Shown in pieces: positions 46,949 through 57,973 of a stretch of 64,000 nt of DNA. Location of the stretch: the NCBI GenBank assembly GCA_001643675.2, contig LSRY02000039.1, forward strand, positions 798,501 to 862,500, written 5' to 3'. The notes below the pieces were generated by a model. It worked only from the letters and a program-made list of their open reading frames with translations, was not told the DNA's origin and did no database searches. The translations under genes and the position numbers were made by a program. Position 1 is the stretch's first letter; each line of letters opens with the position of its first letter. This DNA is from Monocercomonoides exilis (taxonomy: Eukaryota; Preaxostyla; Oxymonadida; Polymastigidae).

Positions 46949-48326
46949 ACAAATAATTTGTTAATATCTTCATCATCCAATCAGCCTTGAAATCCTTGCT
47001 TGTTTACCACTATCAACATAATGATAGTCTTTGTTTATCTTCTTTTGTCTTTCTCTCTCGCAAAATGAATAATCATTCACTTTTTGTTTCAGGAAGAAAA
47101 GAAATGACGAAAAGAAATATGCTACTGAGGATGAACAAAATTGATTTTTCAATTCAATTATTCATCCGATGCAAATGCAGAAAGAAAAAGGAACTCCTTT
47201 TTCTGTGAAGAATGTGGTGCATAGATGCAGACGCTTTGGAGCAAACTGAATTGGAGGAGAAAAATGAGGTGATTTGGGCAATCTTGTGTCTTTTCGTTTA
47301 ACAACTGGATTTTCTCATTCATTGAGCAATCCTGCAACAACCGTCCATCATTTTGTTGTTCATCAGGTTAAAGATGGGATAAACACACTCTCTCTTGACC
47401 GTCTCTGTCAAGAAAAGCCATGTCATTCACTCCTTCGTTTTCTTGCTATTTGTTGAACGCATCATATTTGACATCTTTGACTTCATCTTTTTCTCCTTTT
47501 TTGTTTTCTACATAAATATTCAATTGATAATAAGAAATGTGGATCCTTCTCATTTTGAAGAATTGGAGAATTGTTGGAAAAGGCAGAAAGGAGGGGATTT
47601 TTGAGTGGGATGAAGAAGGATGAGAAGGAGGAGAGAGAAAGATGAATTTTTTTTGAATTTCAAATTCAAAAATATAAAAAGGATGATTGAGATGACTAAC
47701 TTTGAAAAGAAAATGAATGGAACGATTTGGAAGAATGTGAAGAAAATGAATGCAAAGAGTGCAGGCTTGTGAAACAAACATTATCAATTGTTTCCACCTT
47801 CTCCTTTTCTTTCTTTTGGGGGTTTCTTCTTCTTTCAGTCTTTTCATTGACATTCTTTTTAATGTTTGTGTTGAGTCCAAAATCTCCTCCTGGACATTTC
47901 AAAATAAATTAAATTCTATTTATTCTACCATTTTGTTCTTGTGAATCCATATTGGATGTATAAACGTTTATTATTTCTTCTTTGGATAACAATTCATTTT
48001 CTTGGTGATTTTTGAAAGAAAATGAAGATTCAATGCGTTTTCTTTCTTTATATTTTTATTCGTCAAATCCCAATCAAAAATGAATTCCAGAAGTGAAATG
48101 GATATTCGATTGAGTTTTTTTATTTGTTTTCGAAATCAAAAATTTAACAACAAACATTGTATTTTTCAAACTTGCAAACAAATTCAAAAATGTGAAAATA
48201 GTCAGAACATTAATATTCTTTTGAGACTTTTTTATTGAAGATTATTAATTATATGCGAAAGCCCTTAATAAATGATAAAAAAAGCATTTTTATAAAATTT
48301 CAGATTTATTGTTAGAGATACGACTG
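46949..48326. other. Intergenic region upstream of the second receptor gene
   Basis: No supported gene. A minus-strand frame at 47446-47880 is open for 144 codons but reads as low-complexity basic and Ser/Phe-rich sequence and is not called. The sequence TTTTATAAAATTTCAG just before the downstream gene (48290-48303) looks like a splice acceptor, so an untranslated or short coding exon could lie here. Confidence 0.45.
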
Positions 48327-51300
48327 ATGGTTTTATTTTTAATTGTTTTGGCATGCAATTATACAGAATACACTTATGCGAACAAACAACTGTATGATCG
48401 ACGGTCTGACGAAGAGTGCGAAAGCGAGAAGATATTTGTTCATCCTCAGGTTCACAGATGTCTTAAAAATCTATCAGGGCATAAAGTATATTACAATTAT
48501 TTATTGCAACGTGGAAAAGATTCCAAGAGAGGTATCGGCGTTGGAAGCACAGACATTGAAGGAGAATGTGAAAAACACGATTTGCAGCCAGATCAAAAGG
48601 AAAACAAAAGATATTATCGAACAATTGAATCAGAAATATCAAGCGATTATTGGATGCACTTATATCGAAAACACTTCAATGAGTTTCCCCATAGCGAGAT
48701 TGAGGGATGCATTTGCGCTTGGAATTCTTCCATTGAGTTGAAGGGAATTGGGCTGATTGGGGGTGAGCGTGGGAGTATGGTGCGCGGAAGGAGGGGAAGT
48801 GTGGTTGTGGTAAGATGGTGTGTTGTGGGGATAGGGAAGGACAATGAAGCAGGGGCATTTGATCTGAGTGGGAGCATTGGGGTGTTGAGGAACATCACAT
48901 TGAAAGGGTGGAGGAATGGGGGAGAGATATACTCAGGAAGGCTATTTGGAGGGAAGGGATACGGAGGGGAGAAGGGTGGAAGTGAAGAAAAAGGAGGAGG
49001 AGGAGGAGGAGGAGGAGGAGAAGGAGTTGAAGGGAGTATTTCAGTGAGCGAATCACACTTCTCTTCTTTTTGCGTCTCATCAGCTCCATTCCTCTCATCA
49101 CCTACAATGCCCTTTGTATCCCTCTCTCACCTGACATTTTTCAACATCTCAACAGGAAATGATGCATGTTCATCTCCAACAACTACGTCAACCCAAACCA
49201 CATGTTTTATGAGCAGTTGCTCATTCTCATCTGTTTGTGATGTGTTTGATGGAGGGATTGTTCATTCCCTCAATAACCCATTGGCTTCCTTGACTGCATC
49301 AAATGCTTCATTCATCGGGTGTTGTCGGACTAGGAATGTTGAATGCAATGGAACTTCAGATAATAAGAAACAACCAAGAAGACAGAATATAACAGACAAT
49401 GGACCGAATACATTCACTTGGTGCGAGTGGAGTGAATCGAGGACAACAGGAACAAGTGATTCTGTTACAGACGGGATATCGAGTGGAGGAGCCATCTGTA
49501 TGTACAATCTCAATTCTGGAGAACTTTCTATTTCGAATTGTCTGTTTAATAACTGTTTTGCATACAGTCGTGGGGGTGGAATTATGTGCAACACAATCAA
49601 TTCTGTGTATATTGAAAATGATGTGTTCAATGCCTGTATAGCTCAAAACCATTACGGAGGAGGATTGTATGTTGTAACTATTTCTACATGTGTTCGGATC
49701 AGCAGATGTGAATTTCAAAAATGTTCTGCAAATGGCTGGGGAGGAGGTTTGAGACTAGAAGATTTTCAGGTTTCAGGATCTGGATGCATTCCAACAGAAA
49801 GTGGAGAAGGGGTGAGTGCGTGTGTATTTGACTGCAGTTTCTCATCATGCTCGCTATCTGGGATTTGCGGTGGAGGTATGTATTGTGTTTCTATTCCTGC
49901 CACGCAATTCAAAATGAGGAGCATTCAGTTTATTTCATGCTCAGCATTAAGAGAGGGAGGGGGATTATGTTTGCATCCAAGACGAGATACAACACCTGAT
50001 AATAAATTATATTGCTTCTTCTTATTTTTTCATGAATGCAGTTGCAGGGATGCAGCCAATCCATATGGGAATGACGTTGAATATGTCGATGCATATAATT
50101 TGTATTTGGATTCAGGAAATCCATTTCATGAATGTTACACCACAAACACAGATGACAAGAGAGTGTGTTTAGCATATTATCCTTCAGGTACCTGGACATA
50201 CGATCAAACATTAAAAAAGGATTGGCTAAAGAGAGGGGTTCTTAATCGATTTGTGGCTGAAAGTAGCGGTTACGAAGAAGAGTTTTGTGGGGCAAATGAA
50301 TCATATGCATGCAGAACCATTGGTGTTGCAGTCATTCGGAGCGTGATCCAGGTGAGCTTGACAGTCACGCTGCTGGAAGGGGATCACATAAGTGAGACAG
50401 CAACGATTGATATTGGAACAAAGAAGATTTCAGTCATTGGGAAAGGGAAAGATAAGAGTTCGATTGAAATGAAATCCCTTTCATCAACATGTTCTCTATT
50501 CAGTGTGACAAGTGGACATCTGGGAATGAGTCACCTGAAGGCTGATTGTTGCTCAAATGCAAGCCCTTCACCGAGTGTGGTTGTGGTGTCTGATGGTAGT
50601 GGGTCACTCTCATTGGAGGATGTTGTGATCACCACGAGTGTTTCTTCAGGAAACTATGTGATGTCGTCGTCAGTGTTTGTGGTGCCGCTGTCACAGCTGT
50701 CGATGGTTGATGTGGAGATCATAAATATGAATGTGTCAGAACCATTGTTCTCTGAGCCGAATCTTTCTTCTCCTTCTTCTTCTTCATTGTTATCATTGTC
50801 ATCATCTGCACTGTGTCTGACAGCCACAGCATCAGGAGATAGAGTGCTAGCGAATGTGAAAGTGATGAATGTGAAGTTGACTGAAGGAGATGGGGTGGTT
50901 GTGGCAAAGAGCGTGAAGGCTGGAGAGACGTTTGTGGTCAAGAATATGACAATCGAAGATTGTGAGTGTGAGAATGGGAGTGGTGGTGGGATCAAGGTCG
51001 AGTTGGAATCATCTTCAAGCAAGCTTCAGATGGAAACAACAACAATCAACAGATGCAAGTGCAGCGGATATGGAGGAGGGATGATGCTGCATCTGGTTGA
51101 TGGCTCACACGACTTCTCAATAAAATCCGTTGGCTTTTCAGGTTGCACTGCAAATTCTGGTGGAAATTATCTGTTTGTGAATGGGAGCAATTCAGCGAGA
51201 TGGGGAATAACAACAGAAAAGTTGAATGTGCAACATGACAATTCTAAATACAATGAGCTGGTGGGATATGATCGGAGTGACACAACAATGGGGCTATTCC

Positions 51301-54300
51301 CACTGAATGTGTTTCTGGATTCATATCCAGATGCAGCACATGTGGGGAAGGCAAAGGATGGGCTGGGTGGATATGACTCGCAATTCTGTGGATTTGCTTA
51401 TTATCCGTGTGCCACCATCACCCACGCTGCTCAGTTGCGATATGCAGGCAAGAATAAAAGCATTGAGCTGGATCCAGGATTCGAGCTTGCTGAAGAGGTT
51501 TCCATGGCAGATACCAATGAATGGAAGATCTTTTGTGCAGCGATTGAAACAAAAGTGAATGTGATTGACCCAGAAACCAAAAGTTCTGATTGGTTGATTA
51601 AGACGCAAAACACATGCTCATGCACAATAGACAATATCACATTTTCAATCCCAACAGTGTTAACAGATGTAACATCGCTAATTTTTGCCAGCTCTGCACT
51701 CCTCAAGCTCACGGACTGCTCGGTTGGCTATTCGTCAGGCGTTGACACGACTTACCAGATTGAATACAGCTTCGTGAAGGCGACTGAGGGCAATCTGAGA
51801 TTGGTGCGTTTTATGATCAAAGAAAGTCTGATATTTGATGGGCACTCGTTTGTAGAGTTTGAAGCAGACATGAATGTTGTGTATTTTGAAGGATGCAGTA
51901 TTAGCAGCGTTGAAAAAAAAAATGGAGACGGAGGACTGATCAATGGAGCAATTGGAAAAGCACATGCGAGTGCGCAGGATACATCTGGGATTGTTGTTAT
52001 TGATTCGTGCACCATCAAGAACTGCAAATGCCACGGAAAAGAAAATGATATCGGAAGAGGTGGGGGAATATTTGTAAGGATGGATGGAAAGGGAAGTGTG
52101 GTTGTGAATGGGAGCAATAAAATTGGTGGATGCGAAGCGAAGAATTATGAAGGAGGAACTAAAGGGAGAGGCGGGGGAATGATGGTGGAGATACTGAACT
52201 CACTGTGCACATTGAATATTTCCTCAGAAAATGCGTTTTCACCTCAGGTTTTATCGCCAAATGATGCGCTATATGGGAAGGATGCGTTTATTCGCTGCGG
52301 TTCAAAGATATGGCTTAATGAAATGGTGAATGAAAACTCTTTTTCATTTTTTGATAAAACTACCACTCCGTCAGATGTGCTGAAGTTTTGCGGGAGCGAA
52401 GATCTGAAGGATGGAGAAGTGATTCCATTGTTTGTGTATTTGCGGTCAATTGGATCGACATTGACCGTCGGCAGGAGCAGAGACATGGTGTTGGATCACA
52501 GTTATTGTGGGTTTGAGAAGTTTGGGTGTCTGACAATTGACTATTGCATGAACACTCGAGTTGATGATGGGCTGCAAACAGTGGAAGTTGTTTCTAAATC
52601 TTCAATAACTAATGTTATTAAAGTGATTTCTCGAAGCGTGAATTTGAAAGGGAAAGAGGAATCAGTGGGAGAGAAGATGAAAGTTGAGGTGAAGGACGGA
52701 GGAGATACAAGCCCAAATTATCTTATCGAGTGCACAAAATCATTTGAAATGACGAATTTGGAATTTGTGATGAACAAGGAAATAAATGGAAAGAGATATG
52801 CGTTTATCTATTCTTCGTCATCAACAGTCACGATAATAAGCTGTTCTGTCTCGTTCACAAGCGATGCATTAACTATTGAAAAGATTGGATACAACATACT
52901 GAATATTGAGGGAGGAATTCTGATTGTCGAAGGATTTGCGATGGAAGGACCAGTGAAAATGAATAAGAAATCACCAATAACAATAACAAACGGAGAAAGA
53001 TTGGAGATGAAGAACAGCAGAGTGAGTGGAGTGACTGTAGAAGGTGGGAGTGGAAAAGGAGGATGCATCTGTGCTGCGATAAAAGATGGAGGAAGCACAG
53101 TTTTGGATAACTGCAGTTTTTCATCAACATGCACAGGTGGAGGTGGGATGAAAGGAGGAGGGATAATGATTTCAGCTGAGGACGGAGGAAGTTTGGAGAT
53201 TAAAAGCGCAACATTCACAGGATGCCAGGTGCCAACAGAAGACAACTTACAGAAAGGAAGAGGAAAGGGAGGAGGGATGTTTGTTGAATTGGCAGATACA
53301 ATGGGATCATTTCAGATGGAAGGAGTGACATTCAGCGAATGCAATGCTTGGAAAGGGAAGAAAGTGTTCATATCGGGAAATGACCTGAGCGAGGTTATGC
53401 CAAACGAAAAACTGAAAGAGGAATTGAGTACAAGTGATAAGAAGTCATTGGATGAGCTGTGTGGATGGGAGAGAGCAAGCACAGGAGAGGAAGGATATGT
53501 GATTCCATTGGTTGTGTATTTGTGGACGAACTGGAGCGGGAATGGGTTTGTTTCGAAGGAGAAAGGAGGAGACTTCAGCGGGTGTGGGTTTTCTGAAGCA
53601 CCATGCTCATCGATTGATCACTTGATATCACTGAGATTTGAGCCACTTGGAGAAGGGGAATCACACATCAACATTGTTGGAACAGGGCTGTTGAGCCATT
53701 CCATTTCATTTTCTTTTATTTCATCATCAATTTTAGAGTTGCCAAAAGTTGTGATAAAAGCAACGGCGAAAGGAACTGGCGTGACGGTTACTGATGAAGA
53801 TGAGAATGATCCGAATGATTCAATGATATCATCAAATGTTAATTTGTCACTTGTGAACATGTCATTCACAAAACCAGTCGCGAAAACTAATCATGCAGTA
53901 TTCATTGAATCGTCGGGAACAAATACAGTCTTGACAGTCACGGATTGTTCTTTCGGATCGTTGACAGGGGTGACAGAGACAGCTGGATATTGCATGATGA
54001 GAGTGAATGGAGGAAGTGTAATGATTGAGAGATGTTCGTTGAGTTTGATTTCAGAGTTGAAAGGGTTCATCACATTCAGTCCAAGTGTCAATCAGGTGAT
54101 TGTTCAGAAAGTGAACATTTCATTAACCACTGTGACAGAAGGAAGCCTGATTACGATGATAGAAGAGGAAAATCAAATGAATGAAAAGGAAAACAGTCAT
54201 TCAAATGGGAACAGACCAGTTTTGAGGGTTGTTGAGTGTTCATTTGCGAACATCACAAACGAAGGGATTGGAGCAGGTGTTATTGAAGTGGGATCGTTTG

Positions 54301-57300
54301 AGCATGGAGTGGAGTACATAATAGATGAGTGTTCAATCACAAACTGCAAGAGCGCTTTGGGCACTGAAGGGGGAGGAATGAGAGTGGTGCTGAAGAGCGA
54401 AGAAACAGTTTTTAAAATCAATGATAGCTCTTTTTCGATTTGCAAGTGCTCGAAGGAATCAGGGTTCGGGGGAGGGCTGTTTATCAATGGAGCCGAGGAT
54501 AATGTGAATTATGCTGATGAAACTCAGATTCCGCCTCTGAAATTCAAGATTGTGAACATTCTGTTTTATATGAATGAGGCATTTGTGGGGGAAAACATTT
54601 TCATCAGATGTTTCTCGATTGAGCACCAAATTAACGAAACGCTGTTTGACTTGAACTACAGCCAGGAGTCGTTGAACTCAAACAACTCCATCTGCGGGAG
54701 GGATGTTGAGAGTGAAGGAGATGTTGATCTGATTCCGCTGATAACATATTATTATGGACTTCAAGTGTTTCTGAATGGAACGGGGAGTGATGGCAGGCAA
54801 TGTGGCGCACAGACCAATCCTTGCTCCAGCATCAATTGTGGGGTTGACCACATTGAGCAAGGTGTAATGAATGCAATTCTGATTGATGGGGAAGGGACTG
54901 TGACAAAGGAATGTGTGATTGGAGATCTGGTTGTGAGTTCATTCAAAAAGACACAGTCAATTGTGAAATTGAACTCCAAGATTGAGAAATCGTTTGAAAA
55001 GGATTGCATCATGGAGTTTATAAATGAAAGCGCTGTGGAGAGATGCTCATTCGAGTTTGAAGACACATTTAAGGCGACTCACAGTTATCTCATCGAAGTG
55101 AAGAATGGGTCAATGGAGATCCATAAATGTGAATTCTTCTCCTCTGCAGATGAAGTGAAACTGAACAGTTCAATTGTTAGTGTGGAAAGTGGAGAGCTGA
55201 AGATATCAGAAACATCATTCAGGGATATGTATTCAATAACAGCAGTGCTTTCATTTTGTGAAGAATCAGATGTGACAATTGATGAAATAAGAATATTGAA
55301 TATCAGATGTGAGGGAAATGTTGTGAGTGTTGGAGGGAAAGCGAAAGTGGAGATGAAAGAGATGGTGGTTGAGAATGTGACTCTGTTGTCAAATGGGTGT
55401 GTGATTGGGGTGGATGATGCTGAGCAAGAGGTGAGTGTGTTGAACTGCTCGTTTGGAAAATGTGTGAATTCGGTGAATAAGGGAAGCATGATGCAAATAA
55501 GACGATCCAAGGATGTGAGGATTGAGGCATGTGTATTTGATGGAGAAAAAAAAGTGGAGATAATGAATGAAGAATATGAAAGAAAAGAAGGATTATGCAA
55601 ATGGAATGGGTCATTGATTGACTTTGAAACCAGCAATGTGGAGATGAAGGAGACAACGGTTATGAAGAGCAAAAATGGAGGGCTGTGGGTGAGTGGAGGA
55701 AGTGTGAAGATTGAGAAAGGAGAATTTGAGAACAACAACCCCTCTATTGAGGGATATCCATCAGCTCGAAGGAATGTGATTTGTGAAGGGAATGGTGAAT
55801 TGAATGTTGTGAGTGTGAAAGGGGGAGATGGAATGTTGCCAAACACATCGTTGTGGATATTGGACGAAGCATGCAAATTGGGAGGGATAGCTTCAGAAAG
55901 AGGATCATCATATTTCATCCCGGTTCTGGAAGAAGTCAAGAATTCAACTCAGCCAAATGGAGAGATGGAATTGGTCATCCTTGGGAAACTGCTTCTTCCG
56001 TGTGGTTTAACACTGAGATTAAACATGAAAGAAGGGGATTTTGAACTTCCATATACGAGCACCATTGAAGAAGGTGGGTACATATCAGAGAACGAGGTGC
56101 ATTCAATGATTTCATCGGAATTACTGAAAGTGATGGAGAACAAAACAGAAGTAAGTGTGTGCATTGTGTTTGGAAAGAATAAAGTGACCACTTTCAATGG
56201 AATTGTGGTGATGAATAAGAGTGAATCTGAATCAAAGAGAGACGATAATATTGATGAAGGAGGTTTCAATGTCAATAAAGGAGGAACCAACAACGAATGG
56301 AGCTTAATCGTGATTGTTCTAATAGCAGTGATGCTTTTGATGTTTATCATGGTGTTTGCTGTGTTTGCTGTTGTTCAGCGAAAGAAACTGGGTGAAATGC
56401 TTCAGAAAATAGAGGAAATGGGATATAAAGGAGCAATAATAAATAAGGCAGAAAGGAGAAAAGAAAAGAGCGGAGAAACATTTGAGATGAGCAGCATGCC
56501 CTCATCTTTGCTGGAGGGGATGACAAGTCAAATACCATTATTGATAGATGATGAAGAAGAAATAAGTGAATTGCCAACAACAAATGATGATGATGACTCT
56601 CTGAATGAAAATGATTTGTTGGCTTTTGGTTTTCCTTCACCAGCATTAGGAGATGTTTCTGTTTCTGGGGTGGAACAATCGCATTCACTCAAAGTTATAT
56701 CGGCAAAGAAGCCATTTCGAGAAAATGAGAAAAAGAACATCAAAACGTTGCATTCAGTGATTCATTCTGTTCAAGGTAATTTCACACTGGGAACAAGAGC
56801 AATAAATGTTGTTGATGGGAAGGAGGTGGTCTTGGCAGTTGCTGAGCTGTTTGGGCATCTGATTTCTGTTGGAGACGAAAGAGTGGAAATGATGGCTAGA
56901 CAGTTGTGTCCATTTTCAATCTTTGTTGAGGAAAGAAATGAAAATGAAATATATGTTTTGACCGAGGAATTGGAGGATGAGAAGCTGAAGAACGAAATGA
57001 AGCGATGGCAGGCTCCTGAAGTGGGAAATGAAAATGGGAGTGATAGGGAGGAGGAGGAGGAAGAGGGAATTGAACAGGGTGTTGTGTATGTGCTTGGGCT
57101 GATTCTGCATGAAATGATAACAGGGGAAGTACCCTTGAGCGAGTGCAAAGCAGAAGAAGCACAAGAGATGATGAGGGATGGGGTGCGACCCCTGACGGAG
57201 GGAATTGAAGGGGAAGAATTGGTTGAGATGATGGAAAGGATGTGGAAGGATGATCCAAACGATAGACCCACTCTGAAGGAAGTGAAGAAATCAATAAAGA

Positions 57301-57326
57301 AAATTATGAATGATCAGGTTGAGTGA
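48327..57326 (+). CDS. Beta-helix receptor-like pseudokinase, complete
   Basis: One uninterrupted frame of 2,999 codons before the TGA. The start is the ATG at 48327, which gives a signal peptide (MVLFLIVLACNYTEYTYA). The ectodomain of about 2,600 residues carries repeated beta-strand/turn units rich in G, N, S and C (GGGIMCN, GGGLYVV, GGGMYCV) and at least five CG-x4-PC-type landmarks (near 50286, 51390, 52505, 53580 and 54800), spaced about 1-1.2 kb, as in the gene at 3-7103. One membrane helix (SLIVIVLIAVMLLMFIMVF) lies at about residues 2,658-2,682. The cytoplasmic part ends in a degenerate kinase-like domain: RWQAPEV for the APE motif, VVYVLGLILHEMITGEVPL for the helix F region, and WKDDPNDRPTLKEV. 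HRD, DFG and a glycine loop are not seen. Likely a surface sensor or adhesin; ligand and signalling partner unknown. Confidence 0.85.
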   Translation: MVLFLIVLACNYTEYTYANKQLYDRRSDEECESEKIFVHPQVHRCLKNLSGHKVYYNYLLQRGKDSKRGIGVGSTDIEGECEKHDLQPDQKENKRYYRTIESEISSDYWMHLYRKHFNEFPHSEIEGCICAWNSSIELKGIGLIGGERGSMVRGRRGSVVVVRWCVVGIGKDNEAGAFDLSGSIGVLRNITLKGWRNGGEIYSGRLFGGKGYGGEKGGSEEKGGGGGGGGGEGVEGSISVSESHFSSFCVSSAPFLSSPTMPFVSLSHLTFFNISTGNDACSSPTTTSTQTTCFMSSCSFSSVCDVFDGGIVHSLNNPLASLTASNASFIGCCRTRNVECNGTSDNKKQPRRQNITDNGPNTFTWCEWSESRTTGTSDSVTDGISSGGAICMYNLNSGELSISNCLFNNCFAYSRGGGIMCNTINSVYIENDVFNACIAQNHYGGGLYVVTISTCVRISRCEFQKCSANGWGGGLRLEDFQVSGSGCIPTESGEGVSACVFDCSFSSCSLSGICGGGMYCVSIPATQFKMRSIQFISCSALREGGGLCLHPRRDTTPDNKLYCFFLFFHECSCRDAANPYGNDVEYVDAYNLYLDSGNPFHECYTTNTDDKRVCLAYYPSGTWTYDQTLKKDWLKRGVLNRFVAESSGYEEEFCGANESYACRTIGVAVIRSVIQVSLTVTLLEGDHISETATIDIGTKKISVIGKGKDKSSIEMKSLSSTCSLFSVTSGHLGMSHLKADCCSNASPSPSVVVVSDGSGSLSLEDVVITTSVSSGNYVMSSSVFVVPLSQLSMVDVEIINMNVSEPLFSEPNLSSPSSSSLLSLSSSALCLTATASGDRVLANVKVMNVKLTEGDGVVVAKSVKAGETFVVKNMTIEDCECENGSGGGIKVELESSSSKLQMETTTINRCKCSGYGGGMMLHLVDGSHDFSIKSVGFSGCTANSGGNYLFVNGSNSARWGITTEKLNVQHDNSKYNELVGYDRSDTTMGLFPLNVFLDSYPDAAHVGKAKDGLGGYDSQFCGFAYYPCATITHAAQLRYAGKNKSIELDPGFELAEEVSMADTNEWKIFCAAIETKVNVIDPETKSSDWLIKTQNTCSCTIDNITFSIPTVLTDVTSLIFASSALLKLTDCSVGYSSGVDTTYQIEYSFVKATEGNLRLVRFMIKESLIFDGHSFVEFEADMNVVYFEGCSISSVEKKNGDGGLINGAIGKAHASAQDTSGIVVIDSCTIKNCKCHGKENDIGRGGGIFVRMDGKGSVVVNGSNKIGGCEAKNYEGGTKGRGGGMMVEILNSLCTLNISSENAFSPQVLSPNDALYGKDAFIRCGSKIWLNEMVNENSFSFFDKTTTPSDVLKFCGSEDLKDGEVIPLFVYLRSIGSTLTVGRSRDMVLDHSYCGFEKFGCLTIDYCMNTRVDDGLQTVEVVSKSSITNVIKVISRSVNLKGKEESVGEKMKVEVKDGGDTSPNYLIECTKSFEMTNLEFVMNKEINGKRYAFIYSSSSTVTIISCSVSFTSDALTIEKIGYNILNIEGGILIVEGFAMEGPVKMNKKSPITITNGERLEMKNSRVSGVTVEGGSGKGGCICAAIKDGGSTVLDNCSFSSTCTGGGGMKGGGIMISAEDGGSLEIKSATFTGCQVPTEDNLQKGRGKGGGMFVELADTMGSFQMEGVTFSECNAWKGKKVFISGNDLSEVMPNEKLKEELSTSDKKSLDELCGWERASTGEEGYVIPLVVYLWTNWSGNGFVSKEKGGDFSGCGFSEAPCSSIDHLISLRFEPLGEGESHINIVGTGLLSHSISFSFISSSILELPKVVIKATAKGTGVTVTDEDENDPNDSMISSNVNLSLVNMSFTKPVAKTNHAVFIESSGTNTVLTVTDCSFGSLTGVTETAGYCMMRVNGGSVMIERCSLSLISELKGFITFSPSVNQVIVQKVNISLTTVTEGSLITMIEEENQMNEKENSHSNGNRPVLRVVECSFANITNEGIGAGVIEVGSFEHGVEYIIDECSITNCKSALGTEGGGMRVVLKSEETVFKINDSSFSICKCSKESGFGGGLFINGAEDNVNYADETQIPPLKFKIVNILFYMNEAFVGENIFIRCFSIEHQINETLFDLNYSQESLNSNNSICGRDVESEGDVDLIPLITYYYGLQVFLNGTGSDGRQCGAQTNPCSSINCGVDHIEQGVMNAILIDGEGTVTKECVIGDLVVSSFKKTQSIVKLNSKIEKSFEKDCIMEFINESAVERCSFEFEDTFKATHSYLIEVKNGSMEIHKCEFFSSADEVKLNSSIVSVESGELKISETSFRDMYSITAVLSFCEESDVTIDEIRILNIRCEGNVVSVGGKAKVEMKEMVVENVTLLSNGCVIGVDDAEQEVSVLNCSFGKCVNSVNKGSMMQIRRSKDVRIEACVFDGEKKVEIMNEEYERKEGLCKWNGSLIDFETSNVEMKETTVMKSKNGGLWVSGGSVKIEKGEFENNNPSIEGYPSARRNVICEGNGELNVVSVKGGDGMLPNTSLWILDEACKLGGIASERGSSYFIPVLEEVKNSTQPNGEMELVILGKLLLPCGLTLRLNMKEGDFELPYTSTIEEGGYISENEVHSMISSELLKVMENKTEVSVCIVFGKNKVTTFNGIVVMNKSESESKRDDNIDEGGFNVNKGGTNNEWSLIVIVLIAVMLLMFIMVFAVFAVVQRKKLGEMLQKIEEMGYKGAIINKAERRKEKSGETFEMSSMPSSLLEGMTSQIPLLIDDEEEISELPTTNDDDDSLNENDLLAFGFPSPALGDVSVSGVEQSHSLKVISAKKPFRENEKKNIKTLHSVIHSVQGNFTLGTRAINVVDGKEVVLAVAELFGHLISVGDERVEMMARQLCPFSIFVEERNENEIYVLTEELEDEKLKNEMKRWQAPEVGNENGSDREEEEEEGIEQGVVYVLGLILHEMITGEVPLSECKAEEAQEMMRDGVRPLTEGIEGEELVEMMERMWKDDPNDRPTLKEVKKSIKKIMNDQVE

Positions 57327-57923
57327 AAAGAACATCACAAATGATTGCGCAAATGAAAATTGATGAATAGATGAAAAACAATCAAAATGCAAAAAGTGCA
57401 GATTGACAATTCGTGTATTTGGTGCAATTTTCACGAATTGCGTCATGAAAAAAACGAAAAATTTTGAATGAAGCATTGGATAATAATTGCCCATGATCTT
57501 GCTGGTTGCCTGAAAAACAAAAAGTTGAATACAGAAATGTTATTATCATTCATTGTCCCTATTTTATTATTCTGTGCAAGATAGAAGTCGCTTTTGACTT
57601 TCCACTTCTTTATTCATTCTTTTGAGTTTTTATTTTTCATCTCATTTTCTTTCTTTCTTTCATTTTTATATTTCATTTCATTTCATTCTTTGTTCTTCAG
57701 CTGAATAATCTTGTGAGAACAAAATCATAATTTTTTATTTTTTGAATAGTTCTCTGAAAACATGAACGTTTCAAATCATTAGATTTTTTATTCACTTCTT
57801 TTTTTAAGGTGAAAGTTGTTATTCTAAAAAAATCCAAGTGTTTTCGATTGTTCAAACTCAAATATCACATGAATCTGATCACTCAAAAAAAATGAATGAT
57901 GATTATGTGTCAAAGAAATAATA
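57327..57923. other. 3' flank of the second receptor gene
   Basis: AT-rich sequence without a gene. It presumably contains the 3' untranslated region and ends at the TA that borders the nested inverted-repeat block. Confidence 0.5.
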
Positions 57924-57973
57924 GGGTCATAATTATATTAGTACCCCGTTTTTTATTAGATTCTAAATTTTTT

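Noticed and set aside
47446-47880. Minus-strand open frame of 144 codons
   Set aside because: Low-complexity basic and Ser/Phe-rich sequence in AT-rich DNA without a homologous look.
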